Shown: piece after piece, positions 1-8,268 of the stretch | Numbering within the stretch: position 1 is the first letter of the stretch | How the letters are laid out: the number at the start of each line of letters is the position of its first letter | NCBI GenBank assembly: GCA_947259415.1 | Contig: CAMYMI010000025.1 | Location: forward strand, 1 to 33,004 | Direction of reading: 5' to 3' | Origin: an uncultured Ectothiorhodospiraceae bacterium | Lineage (GTDB): Bacteria; Pseudomonadota; Gammaproteobacteria; UBA9214 | DNA: 33,004 bases | Position numbers and translations under genes: made by a program | The notes under the pieces: model-generated | What the model was told of the DNA's origin: nothing | The model's input: the letters and a program-made list of their open reading frames with translations, nothing else | The model's database searches: none

Positions 1-1618
1 TGTCGCTATATCCTTCTTGGCCAACGCGGAAATCCGATCTTATATCTGATTCCTGGTAGGCACCCTGGCCCCGATTCTCAAAATCAGCATACAAAACAGC
101 CGTGCCACTGCTAACGCTGTTGCCCACACTGGTGCCAGTTTCAGCGGGCTCAGTAACAACGTTATTATCCGTTGACTGGGTTGGAGCCAAATTGGATGAC
201 ATATCAATAGACTGAAGATTCACGGAAATGGAGTCTTTCAGGAAAATAACATTTCCGCCGCTTCCGGTAAGTGCCCTTTCTTCATCCATGAGCGAGATGA
301 TGTCTTGCACCTGATACTGTGTATTCGCGATATCTACAATCATTGGGTCACGGTAGAGGATTTGAGGATCGATTCCACTGGGCTGGCCATCAACGCTGCC
401 ATCAGTGTATAGGTCAAGTGCCAGATTTTGCAACATCGCGTCAGCCGTGACATCTGATGCGGCCAAGGCTATCTCGTAGAGGAACGATGACAGCGCCTCT
501 ATCGCGGCGCGGTAATTGACCACCAGCTGCTGTTGCTCGATGGTGATTGTGTTTTTGGTGATGATTGGCGGGGTGGAGAATAAGTTCGTCTCCGTTGAGA
601 TACCAAAACCCAGCGTTTCAATAATCTCCTGATTAAACGTGGATAACCTGGTCGCCAGCAGCGGGGCTGTGCCGCGTTCTGAGCCGGCTTCTTCGGTGAA
701 GAGATTTGCCGCCGGAACAATTGATTTTGCCTGGCTGGGGCTGGACCAGGACAGTTTGGCCGAGGCGCCTCCCCCATTCTCATAGTACTCCATGACCACC
801 GGGTAGCGGGTTCCTGCATCAAGGCTGATAGTACCGGTGTGTTCCGTCTCCCCCTGGTCTTGCCACTGGTCAACAATCAACTGGCCGTCTATCCACAAAC
901 GGACGCCATCATCGGTGGAAGTATGAAAGGTGTATGTTTCCGAAAAATCAGGCTCGATAAAGCCTGACCAGCGGACCGAGAAATTATCCTGGTTGACCAA
1001 GCCGTCAGGCGAACCACCACCCCAGGAGAAATTGACCGTGGCGTCAACACGCTCCATTGCGAGATTGGAGAAGCTGAGGTCATTATAATAGCGTGCCTGC
1101 AGCCCGTTGCCTTCGGATCGAGGAATATCCAGGCGCAGCATGTGATAGGCAAGTGTGGTATAGGGCGTGGCATACACCGGCTGCTTGGCATTAAGCGATT
1201 CCACAGTGATGAGGGCCACCAGCTTTTTGATCACCGGTGCGGTATTGGTATTAAGGTCGATGGCGTTGGTGCCGTCGATAACCAGCACATAGGGTGCAGC
1301 CCTGTCGGCCGGTCCGTTCCGGCGGACCTTCAGGCCTTTTATTTCAGCGTAGGCATTGGTTGTGGCCGTTGAGACCGGCTTATCCGGGTCATATAGTCCA
1401 TCGAAATTTGTATCCAGTGCATAAATACTGACATTTGCAAAAGCAAGTGGACCCTTGATAGCCGCACCGGTGATCTCTATGAATTCACTCTCTACCTGGA
1501 TATCCTGAGTTTCTGTTGCACCGCCAGACAAAGATGAAACCGAGCCTTCGTCCAAGCAGGCTGATAATAATACAGATACCATCAGTCCCAGCAGATGTGT
1601 GGTGCGATTCAGATTCAT
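1..1618 (-). CDS. PA14-domain surface lipoprotein, partial (3' end beyond window)
   Basis: The minus-strand frame is open from ATG 1618 to the window edge, giving at least 539 residues. Residues 1-21 form a lipoprotein signal (Arg5, hydrophobic run, lipobox LSAC with Cys21), so the protein is probably lipid-anchored in the envelope. Residues about 52-160 resemble the Gly-rich N-terminal domain of large bacterial surface lipoproteins (GAAIKGPLAFANVSIYALD). Residues about 172-292 form a PA14 fold: ARYYND start, FSVRWSGFIEP, YTFHTSTDDGVRLWIDG, then EYYENGGGASAKLSW. PA14 domains commonly bind carbohydrate. The remainder is unrecognised. An in-frame ATG at 1633 is possible, but an AAGGGAAG purine run directly precedes ATG 1618. 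It is divergent from the exopolysaccharide genes, so a role in the polymer layer is only suggested by position. PA14 and lipobox calls are firm; ligand unknown. Confidence 0.85.
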   Translation of the reverse strand, partial: MNLNRTTHLLGLMVSVLLSACLDEGSVSSLSGGATETQDIQVESEFIEITGAAIKGPLAFANVSIYALDTNFDGLYDPDKPVSTATTNAYAEIKGLKVRRNGPADRAAPYVLVIDGTNAIDLNTNTAPVIKKLVALITVESLNAKQPVYATPYTTLAYHMLRLDIPRSEGNGLQARYYNDLSFSNLAMERVDATVNFSWGGGSPDGLVNQDNFSVRWSGFIEPDFSETYTFHTSTDDGVRLWIDGQLIVDQWQDQGETEHTGTISLDAGTRYPVVMEYYENGGGASAKLSWSSPSQAKSIVPAANLFTEEAGSERGTAPLLATRLSTFNQEIIETLGFGISTETNLFSTPPIITKNTITIEQQQLVVNYRAAIEALSSFLYEIALAASDVTADAMLQNLALDLYTDGSVDGQPSGIDPQILYRDPMIVDIANTQYQVQDIISLMDEERALTGSGGNVIFLKDSISVNLQSIDMSSNLAPTQSTDNNVVTEPAETGTSVGNSVSSGTAVLYADFENRGQGAYQESDIRSDFRVGQEGYSD

Positions 1619-2067
1619 CTTCCCTTGCCTCATAGCAATCACAACTAGGAAGAATCATCGGCAAAACGGGCGGTATGCTCCGAGATGCAGGTCACGTAAT
1701 GTGGGACCGCCAGTGGTATCAGTTATATTTGAAGTAAAACTGGTACGTGAATCACATATGTAAACAGAGGTAGTTCCCTGGCGAGCGTCGGAAAAATTAA
1801 CACTTTTATCTGTGGCTGATCTGCGAAATCTTTGTGCGCAGGGGATAATGATTGGCGCCAATCCATATCGGCTCGCCAGGTAGTTATCAGAAACCTCAAC
1901 TAATTGAATTACAAACGAATACGTGCACTAACTACTATGTTCTGATAAAAGTTCTATATAAGTGTTTAAGTCCTTGTTATGATGATACTTTGGTATAAAT
2001 AACACGGCTGAACCGGGGAGTCGCTATTGCTAACAAACGAATACCGGTTCGTCCGAAGGATTCGAGT
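1619..2067. other. Divergent intergenic region, lipoprotein / epsE
   Basis: About 450 bp without a convincing gene, lying between two divergent start regions. It is AT-rich in its right half. The only clear structure is the 14-bp palindrome at 1850-1863. I saw no sigma-54 (GG-N10-GC) site and no convincing sigma-70 pair. A 68-codon minus-strand frame at 1655-1861 has no family resemblance and no ribosome-binding site. Confidence 0.5.
1850..1863. promoter_or_regulatory. Perfect 14-bp palindrome GATTGGCGCCAATC
   Basis: GATTGGCGCCAATC reads identically on both strands. It sits about 230 bp upstream of the lipoprotein start and about 240 bp upstream of epsE. Dimeric repressors often bind such sites, but no regulator is identified and a single palindrome of this length can arise by chance. 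Confidence 0.3.
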
Positions 2068-2094
2068 ATGACTACCACGTCAGTAACCCTCTAG
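2068..2094 (+). CDS. Possible 8-codon leader peptide overlapping the epsE start
   Basis: An AAGGA Shine-Dalgarno sequence (2056-2060) sits 7 bases before ATG 2068. The frame reads MTTTSVTL and ends at TAG 2092-2094, whose last base is the first base of the GTG that opens epsE. The epsE start itself has no recognisable ribosome-binding site. This layout fits translational coupling by reinitiation. It is an inference from spacing only; the alternative is that epsE simply has a weak start. Confidence 0.3.
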   Translation: MTTTSVTL

Positions 2095-2933
2095 TGACAA
2101 TAATGGCCAACACTCCCAATAAGGGTAACGCTTGGAATTCCGGCCCAAAGTGGCTCGACTTTTTATGGCTGGTATTTCTGGCAGCGCATGTCGGTGTCAC
2201 AAATGCAGCCGAAGAATACCTGCTCGGCGGCGGCGATACCGTGCAGATCATGGTCTACGAGCAGCCGGACCTGTCTATCGAGGCAAGGCTCAGCCAGGAT
2301 AATGCGACCATCGCTTACCCGTTACTCGGTGAGGTAGCCCTCGGCGAGCTGACGCCGGCGCAGGCTGGCCGCAAGATTGCCAGACTGCTGAAAAACGGCG
2401 GTTTCCTCAAGGCGCCCCAGGTAACGGTAACCGTGAAGGATTACCTCAGCAAGCAGATCCCTATCATGGGGCTGGTTAACCAGCCGGGCGAATATGCGCT
2501 TCGTGATGAGGCCAGGGTTGTGGACATGATTGCCCAAGCAGGTGGACTTAAGGAAGATGCCGCGGATGTGATTGTCGTGATGAAGAAGCAGGGTGGCAAA
2601 TCCGTCAAGCACGAAATTGACCTGATGCGTTTTTATGCCGGCGACATGGATCAGAATATCAAGATTTCCCAGGGGGATTTGATTATGGTTCCCAAGATGG
2701 ATACCTTTTTTATCCAGGGAGAAGTAAATCGTCCTGGAATGTATCGGCTTGAACGTGGAATGACCGCAATGCAGGCCTTGTCTATTGGCGGCGGTGTGAA
2801 TGATCGCGGGTCAATGAAGGGCTTGAAGGTAACCCGGACATTGCCGGACGGAAGCACTAATAAAATCAACATCGAATTAACCGACCAGCTTCAGCCCAAT
2901 GATGTTTTGTATGTCAAGGAACGCCTTTTCTAG
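2094..2933 (+). CDS. epsE: Polysaccharide export protein, Wza/EpsE type
   Basis: Outer-membrane or periplasmic export component of an exopolysaccharide system, 279 residues. Residues 20-38 are a signal peptide with likely cleavage after VTNA. Residues about 41-116 form the polysaccharide export domain (YLLGGGDTVQIMVYEQPDLS, then YPLLGEV). Two SLBB beta-grasp modules follow at about 122-200 (IPIMGLVNQPGEYALRD) and 205-275 (FFIQGEVNRPGMYRLERG). Size and order match the EpsE-type protein of exosortase-linked loci. It is first in a tight plus-strand series with epsF and epsG, 11-24 bp apart, so probably an operon. The GTG at 2094 and ATG at 2103 are both possible starts; neither has a good ribosome-binding site, and a tiny leader frame ends exactly at the GTG. 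Family assignment is confident; the exact polymer is unknown. Confidence 0.92.
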   Translation: MTIMANTPNKGNAWNSGPKWLDFLWLVFLAAHVGVTNAAEEYLLGGGDTVQIMVYEQPDLSIEARLSQDNATIAYPLLGEVALGELTPAQAGRKIARLLKNGGFLKAPQVTVTVKDYLSKQIPIMGLVNQPGEYALRDEARVVDMIAQAGGLKEDAADVIVVMKKQGGKSVKHEIDLMRFYAGDMDQNIKISQGDLIMVPKMDTFFIQGEVNRPGMYRLERGMTAMQALSIGGGVNDRGSMKGLKVTRTLPDGSTNKINIELTDQLQPNDVLYVKERLF

Positions 2934-2956
2934 TAGATGACTTTGTGGATAAAGCC

Positions 2957-4444
2957 ATGACGCCGAACGACATGAGTTTGGAAAAATACATACTGGTGCT
3001 GCGCAACCACATTCGGCTGATTGGCGCTGTTTTTATCATGGCCATGATCATCGCCAGTGTGATCACCTACATGACACCGAAAACCTATACGGCAACCGTG
3101 CTGCTGAACTTTGATTTCAAAGGCGCAAACCCGGTGGACAACCGCGGGTTATCTGTGCTTGCCGAAGAAACCTATATCGAAACCCAGGTAGGTATCATAC
3201 AGAGTCAGAATGTAGCTCAGCAGGTCGAGGATGGACTGAGCGATTACGAAAGAGAACGCCTGATTTTGGCGCTAGAGGCAGAAAATACAGTTATTGATAA
3301 GATAATTAGCAGAATCAGGAGGGCGCTGAATTCATTGTTCAGTAGTCGACAGGTAAAACAGCAGGTATCTGGCCTGGAGAGTAGTGGCAGTGAATCACTG
3401 GACGTGAGATCTGCTTATGGCTGGCTGACGTATTATCTTGGTTCCCGCTTGAACGTTGACCCGCGTTTTAACAGTCGGATTGTTGAATTATCCTATGAAA
3501 CAACCGATCCCCAGATCGCAGCGCTTATGGCCAACCGATTTGCCGATGCCTATATCGCTACCAGTCTACAGATGGTCATAGATCCGGCGCGCAAGACCAC
3601 TGTCTGGTTCGATACCCAGTTGAAATCTCTGCGCAAGAAGCTCGAGGATGCCCAGACCGCACTCACAGCCTATCAACAGCAGGAAGGCATCGTTTTTACT
3701 GATGAGCGGCTTGATACTGAAAACTCCCGACTGCAGGAGCTGTCCGCGCAGCTCGTGAAGGCACAGCAGAACACCCGAATTGCAGTAACCGCGCAAAGCA
3801 AGCTGCGGGAGATCCTTGACCGTGGTGGTTCGCTGATGACATTCGAACCGGTTTTCAGTGATCCAATGGTCCAGAATATCAAAACCGAAATACGCGGCCT
3901 TAAGGCAGAGATCGCTGAGATATCGAGCAGTCTCGGCAGAAACCACCCCCGGTACAAACGGGTCAGCTCCGAGCTCCAGGCGGCAAAAAATCGTCTGAAT
4001 CAGGAAGTCCGCGCCATTACCGATGGTATCGACAATGGGGTGGAATTGAGTCTTTCACGGGAACATTCTCTGAATAAGGCACTGGAGGATCAGAAAAAAC
4101 TCGTTCTGGACCTCAAGGTCGAGCATGACAGGATCGCGGTGCTGAAGCGGAGCGTCGAGAGTGCCCAGGCCAGCTACAACGCCGCGCTGAACGAAATGAA
4201 CACCACCAGCATGCAGAGCATGATCGACCAGACCAATGTGTCAATTGTCGATTCGGCCGATATTCCCGGTCACCACTCCTCGCCTAAGGTGACTACTAAC
4301 CTGATCCTCGGGGCGTTTTCCGGCCTGTTGCTGGGTATCGGGTTGGCAGTGCTGATGGAAATATTTATTCGTCGGGTGCATTCCAGGGATGACCTGGTAA
4401 CCGAGCTTGGTATTCCCCTGTTGGGCCACTTGAAGAAAGTATGA
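2957..4444 (+). CDS. epsF: Chain-length determinant protein, Wzz/EpsF type
   Basis: Inner-membrane polysaccharide co-polymerase that sets polymer length and pairs with the EpsG kinase. From ATG 2957 it has 495 residues. A first membrane segment lies at about 20-40 and a second at about 449-471, with a long periplasmic region between them rich in Glu, Gln and Lys that should form coiled coils (roughly 190-420). This is the normal layout of Wzz proteins with a GNVR-like region before the second membrane helix. The C-terminus is a short cytoplasmic tail, and the kinase is encoded separately just downstream. Starts are ambiguous: GTG 2945, ATG 2957 and ATG 2972 (MSLEKYILVLR, the form most like family members) are all in frame, and none has a strong ribosome-binding site. 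The family call is firm. Confidence 0.9.
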   Translation: MTPNDMSLEKYILVLRNHIRLIGAVFIMAMIIASVITYMTPKTYTATVLLNFDFKGANPVDNRGLSVLAEETYIETQVGIIQSQNVAQQVEDGLSDYERERLILALEAENTVIDKIISRIRRALNSLFSSRQVKQQVSGLESSGSESLDVRSAYGWLTYYLGSRLNVDPRFNSRIVELSYETTDPQIAALMANRFADAYIATSLQMVIDPARKTTVWFDTQLKSLRKKLEDAQTALTAYQQQEGIVFTDERLDTENSRLQELSAQLVKAQQNTRIAVTAQSKLREILDRGGSLMTFEPVFSDPMVQNIKTEIRGLKAEIAEISSSLGRNHPRYKRVSSELQAAKNRLNQEVRAITDGIDNGVELSLSREHSLNKALEDQKKLVLDLKVEHDRIAVLKRSVESAQASYNAALNEMNTTSMQSMIDQTNVSIVDSADIPGHHSSPKVTTNLILGAFSGLLLGIGLAVLMEIFIRRVHSRDDLVTELGIPLLGHLKKV

Positions 4445-4465
4445 CTACTGGCGGATGACAGCCCA

Positions 4466-5497
4466 ATGAAAATCAGAAAACTGGTGGATTTTCTTGGCGG
4501 AGAGGAAAATGGCGACCGCCAGGCACCCGGCCTGACTGATCGCGTGGATGTAGATGGTATGCAGCGGTACGAAAAAGTGGTCTACATCGATGATGCAACA
4601 CCTGAAGCTAGTTACGAACAGGAAAACATCAAACAGCTGATCAAGGGCGGGACCCAATGGTCCAACAGACTGATGGGGGAAATCCTCGTTGACCATGGCA
4701 AGCTCACATCCGAAGATGTCGAGCATATTCTCTCGCACCAGCATAGCAACCGTCTGCATTTCGGTGAGACTGCTATCGCCTTGAAGCTGGCCAACCAGAA
4801 CGATATTCTCCGGGCGCTCTCCATACAGTTCGGTTACACTTACAGCTTTGACCGCGATAAGCTTTCGTCTGACCTGGTTATGGCACATGCGCCATTCAGT
4901 AAACAGGCGGAGGAATTTCGAGCCATTCGCAGCCAGCTTATCAATAACTGGCTGAACCTGGAAAACAGGACGCTGGCCGTTGTCAGCCCGGCGGGCCGGG
5001 AAGGGCGCAGTTATGTCGCTGCCAACCTGGCGCTGGCCTTCGCCCAGTCGGGACATTCTACCCTGCTGATCGATGCCGACATGCGCGCCCCACATCAGCA
5101 CGAGTTATTCGGTTTCACCCGCCGGATCGGGCTTTCCATGTTACTGGCCGGGCGAATCAACAGGGCTGATCTTGACACGTTAACGGATCAGATCTCGACT
5201 TTCCAGAACCTGTCGGTACTGGGTTGCGGTGCTGTACCGCCAAACCCGGCGGAACTTCTCTGTAATGGGATGTTTCCCCGTATCCTGCAGGAGCTGAAAA
5301 AGTATTTCGATGTCATCCTATTTGACACCCCACCAGCCACTTTCCAGGCCGATGTCATGCCACTCGCAGCTGCCGTTGATAGTGCACTTTTGGTTACGCG
5401 AGCCGGGTATTCGAAAATCGCCGATGTGAAGAATCTGATGGCCATGCTTGAGCAGGCGAAATCCGGCGTTGTCGGCTCTGTTCTGAATCAGTACTGA
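4466..5497 (+). CDS. epsG: EpsG-type tyrosine kinase partner of the chain-length regulator
   Basis: Cytoplasmic ParA/BY-kinase-fold ATPase of 343 residues. Residues about 66-125 form a small helical domain similar to the N-terminal domain of GspE/MshE ATPases (MGEILVDHGKLTSEDVEHIL). The kinase half carries a P-loop at 174-183 (SPAGREGRSY), a Walker A' motif at 200-207 (LLIDADMR) and Walker B at 284-290 (ILFDTPP). The P-loop has Arg181 where classical BY-kinases have Lys; I recall EpsG-type proteins tolerating this, but could not check it. There is no C-terminal tyrosine cluster, only a final Tyr343, so autophosphorylation of a tail as in Wzc is doubtful. It starts 21 bp after epsF, and the two should act together in controlling polymer assembly. 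Confidence 0.9.
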   Translation: MKIRKLVDFLGGEENGDRQAPGLTDRVDVDGMQRYEKVVYIDDATPEASYEQENIKQLIKGGTQWSNRLMGEILVDHGKLTSEDVEHILSHQHSNRLHFGETAIALKLANQNDILRALSIQFGYTYSFDRDKLSSDLVMAHAPFSKQAEEFRAIRSQLINNWLNLENRTLAVVSPAGREGRSYVAANLALAFAQSGHSTLLIDADMRAPHQHELFGFTRRIGLSMLLAGRINRADLDTLTDQISTFQNLSVLGCGAVPPNPAELLCNGMFPRILQELKKYFDVILFDTPPATFQADVMPLAAAVDSALLVTRAGYSKIADVKNLMAMLEQAKSGVVGSVLNQY

Positions 5498-5526
5498 GCG
5501 TCCGGTCAGGTAAGGATCCGGGGGCA

Positions 5527-6711
5527 GTGCCGAAGACTTACGTCGATTTTGTGCTGGTGTACCTGCTGCTGTTCGTCAGTGGCAGCCTCATCTATGAGCA
5601 GTCCAGTGACAAGTTACTGGTGCTGGTTTTTATCATCGCGGTGGCGGCCTGGCTGCTGTATTCCGACCGCAGCCTCAATAACCGGTTTGTCCTCTATGTC
5701 TGCAGTTTCAGCGGTTTTCTGCTGCTGATACATTTTTACACTGGTGCCAGCCTGCCACTTTCCTCGGTGATTGGCACCACCATGAAAATGCTCATGGCCT
5801 ACCTGGTCGTCAGGACCGTCGACAGCCGATTCGTCGATACCTACATCCGGGTCATCACCTTCCTAGCGGCAGTCAGCCTGTTCGGATATATATCTGATGT
5901 ATACGGCCTATTCAATGGCCTGATAACCAGGTTGCCGCAAGTAGTGGACTTTGGTTACGAGGGAATCTTTTACCTCTTCAGGTTCTGGGTCCAAATCGAC
6001 CGCAACTGTTCCATCTTCTTTGAGCCGGGGGCCTACCAGGCGTTTCTGAATGCCGGATTGTTTTTGCTGTTTTTCGTTAAGACCGGCTTTACGGCGTTTA
6101 GGCGCCTGTTTTACATCATCATACTGCTGGTAACACTGCTGACCACGTACTCGACGACCGGCTTTTTGATCTTCGGTGTGATGTTTGTCCTGTTTCTGTT
6201 AAAGAGCACAATGTTTTCTACAAAAGCCAAAACCGTGTTGGTAGCAGTACTCATCATTATGGTGGGGGTGTTTGCCGCGCAGTTCCAGCATGTGATATTT
6301 GAGAAGATCGAGACCTTTCTGGCAGTGGAAGCGGTTACAGATAGCAGGGACCGGCGTAGTTTCGATCTTCTGGTGGATCTTGAGATCTTCAAAAAACATA
6401 TCTTCGGCCTCGGCTACGTCGACTATGGCAGGGCGTTTAGTGCTATTGGTAAAATAAGTGAGGGGCATGGCTCATCCAACGGGATTACCAAATCTCTTGC
6501 AGTATACGGACTGCCGTTTACTGTCTTCCTGTTTGGTTCCTATTACTTCGCCTTTCGGAGGCTCGTCGGGCCCGGTATTATGGCGCTCGCGGCATTTGTC
6601 ATGTTCTTGATGTTCATGGTGGGTGAGGCTTATTACCTCATGGTGCCGTATACACTTGCAGTGATAGGAGGTGCATTTGTTTACGAGCGACCGAAAGAGA
6701 TAAGTGCTTGA
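5527..6711 (+). CDS. Wzy-like polysaccharide polymerase / O-antigen ligase family membrane protein
   Basis: Protein of 394 residues that is almost entirely hydrophobic, with about ten membrane segments. A large loop in the middle carries RFWVQIDRNCSIFFEPGAYQ, and a later one carries FGLGYVDYGRAF with GHGSSNG. The EPGAYQ-type loop followed by a second loop with a conserved glycine/histidine cluster is typical of Wzy polymerases and O-antigen ligases, which join repeat units at the outer face of the inner membrane. The start is GTG 5527, preceded by TAAGGA at a spacing of about 11 bases. It follows epsG by 29 bp and is the last gene of the run. The sequence of this family diverges quickly, so polymerase versus ligase cannot be settled from this read. 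Confidence 0.75.
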   Translation: MPKTYVDFVLVYLLLFVSGSLIYEQSSDKLLVLVFIIAVAAWLLYSDRSLNNRFVLYVCSFSGFLLLIHFYTGASLPLSSVIGTTMKMLMAYLVVRTVDSRFVDTYIRVITFLAAVSLFGYISDVYGLFNGLITRLPQVVDFGYEGIFYLFRFWVQIDRNCSIFFEPGAYQAFLNAGLFLLFFVKTGFTAFRRLFYIIILLVTLLTTYSTTGFLIFGVMFVLFLLKSTMFSTKAKTVLVAVLIIMVGVFAAQFQHVIFEKIETFLAVEAVTDSRDRRSFDLLVDLEIFKKHIFGLGYVDYGRAFSAIGKISEGHGSSNGITKSLAVYGLPFTVFLFGSYYFAFRRLVGPGIMALAAFVMFLMFMVGEAYYLMVPYTLAVIGGAFVYERPKEISA

Positions 6712-7170
6712 TGTATCATTAGTTTAAAAAATGCCGTTAGTCGTTTCGATCTGCATGTAACGCTCTTAATTATTATCCCGTCGTCGAACGTTACCCACTC
6801 CTATAAATTAGGAGCGAACCGGAGCCCTGGTCTGGATGCTCCGACCTAGGACTTTTGTCCAATGGACGGTTTCAGATATTTCTTATATGTTCTAAAGAAT
6901 GTAAGAGACATTACACAGGTCGTTCCAGGGAATGATAGTGTCCATCTTGGTGGGAATTTGTTCGCGCCGCGCGGGCATATGGTAGCGTTCAAAGTCTTCA
7001 TATGTAGGAGTGTTGGTGAAATTTGCATATTTCTAGTGTATTAGAGTCGGTTGACTATATTTTTTGCGAACAATTTTGTAATGAATCACCATATGAGGAT
7101 ATTTGCTGTTAGCTAAATGATAAAAGATGGCCCGGCTTTCTGATTAAGAAAGTAGTTTAGTGGAGTATCA
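6712..7170. other. Intergenic region, AT-rich, two small inverted repeats
   Basis: 459 bp between the polymerase and the deacetylase. It has an inverted repeat CTCCTA/TAGGAG (6798-6814) and another CGGAGC/GCTCCG (6820-6843), neither followed by a T run. A 60-codon plus-strand frame (6862-7044) and its antisense counterpart (6846-7028) have no recognisable family. The 6862 frame could be a decayed gene, because the composition changes here from GC-rich eps genes to the AT-richer deacetylase. I do not support it as a real gene. Confidence 0.4.
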
Positions 7171-8220
7171 ATGATGTTGAATAATAATAAACTCAGAAGA
7201 GTTCGCCTGAAAGTCAATGCACTGGCAACTAAGATTTTCCCAAGTGCACTCATACTCATGTACCACAGGGTTATCCATCCTCCAACTGATAGGCAAAAAC
7301 TCTGTGTATCTCCTGAGAAATTTGATGCGCAAATGGAGATTCTATCCAGTAATTTCCATCTGATTTCTTTGGATGATCTTGTTACCGGACTTGCCAGGCA
7401 TTCTGTCGAGAAGCGTAGTTGTGTGGTGACGTTCGATGATGGGTACATGGATAATTATACCCATGCGCGCCCCATTCTTGAGAAATACGATGTGCCTTCA
7501 ACTGTTTTTGTTGCCAGTAAATATTTGGGTGTAAATCGTGAATTCTGGTGGGATGAACTGGATCGGCTCATTCTAAGCAAAAAACTCTTACCTGAAGAGA
7601 TTTCAATCAAATTAAACGGTAAAAGTACTCACTGGTCAGTTATAAACCAGCCTGTTGAAGATAGTTGGAATGTTCAGTCGAATGTAGCTGCTAATGAGAG
7701 CTCCGGCAGAAAATCCTTTACTAAGGAAAAAATATATATTGACCTCTGCAGACTTTTTCAAAACAAAGAGGCGGAGCAAATTGACGATGCCATTGCGCAG
7801 TTAAGGGAAATAACAGGTGACATAGGTGCGCCCAGACCAGAAAATATAGCAATGAATGAGGAGCAGGTACTTTCCTTGCATAAAGGTGGTTTGATCGAGA
7901 TCGGAGCGCATACGCAATATCATTCAAACCTGGCAGAGTTGTCACATGAAAAGCAAAAAATAGAAATTGAGGGTGGGAAGCATGATCTTGAAAATCTGCT
8001 TGGTTGTGCGGTCAATAATTTTTCATACCCATTTGGAACATTAGAGCATTTCACAAACCATACCGCCAGGCTAGTAAGAAATGCCGGTTTTCAATGTGCG
8101 CTATCGACTTACCCGGGCAATGTAAGTCGATTATGTAATCGGTTCAATATGCCCAGACGTGTAATTCGAGATTGGGATGGCGAAACCTTTGAAAGAAAAT
8201 TAAGCAAATTCTATTCCTAA
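7171..8220 (+). CDS. Polysaccharide deacetylase, NodB / CE4 family
   Basis: Metal-dependent deacetylase of 349 residues likely to remove N- or O-acetyl groups from a polysaccharide. Motif 1 is TFDDGY at 87-92 (catalytic base and metal Asp), motif 2 is H247-x3-H251 (metal ligands), and motif 3 is SYPFG at 285-289. An insertion of about 120 residues (120-240) separates motifs 1 and 2, as in the longer XrtA-locus deacetylases. No signal peptide is evident, so it may act in the cytoplasm or be exported differently. ATG 7171 and ATG 7174 are adjacent, with GTGGAG just upstream. Codon use is AT-richer than the eps genes, which suggests separate acquisition. Position next to the polymerase points to modification of the same exopolysaccharide. 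Confidence 0.85.
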   Translation: MMLNNNKLRRVRLKVNALATKIFPSALILMYHRVIHPPTDRQKLCVSPEKFDAQMEILSSNFHLISLDDLVTGLARHSVEKRSCVVTFDDGYMDNYTHARPILEKYDVPSTVFVASKYLGVNREFWWDELDRLILSKKLLPEEISIKLNGKSTHWSVINQPVEDSWNVQSNVAANESSGRKSFTKEKIYIDLCRLFQNKEAEQIDDAIAQLREITGDIGAPRPENIAMNEEQVLSLHKGGLIEIGAHTQYHSNLAELSHEKQKIEIEGGKHDLENLLGCAVNNFSYPFGTLEHFTNHTARLVRNAGFQCALSTYPGNVSRLCNRFNMPRRVIRDWDGETFERKLSKFYS

Positions 8221-8268
8221 GCCAGGAGTGAAAGGCGCCTGAAAAGGAAATCTTATGAAGAGTAATTA

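Noticed and set aside
1655-1861. 68-codon minus-strand frame upstream of the PA14 lipoprotein
   Set aside because: No family, no ribosome-binding site, and compositionally like intergenic DNA.
2937-2960. Seven-codon frame with ATGA overlap into the ATG 2957 of epsF
   Set aside because: Resembles the leader before epsE but lacks a nearby ribosome-binding site, so it is probably chance.
4445-5101. 218-codon minus-strand frame opposite epsG
   Set aside because: EpsG has clear kinase motifs across the same DNA; the antisense frame has none.
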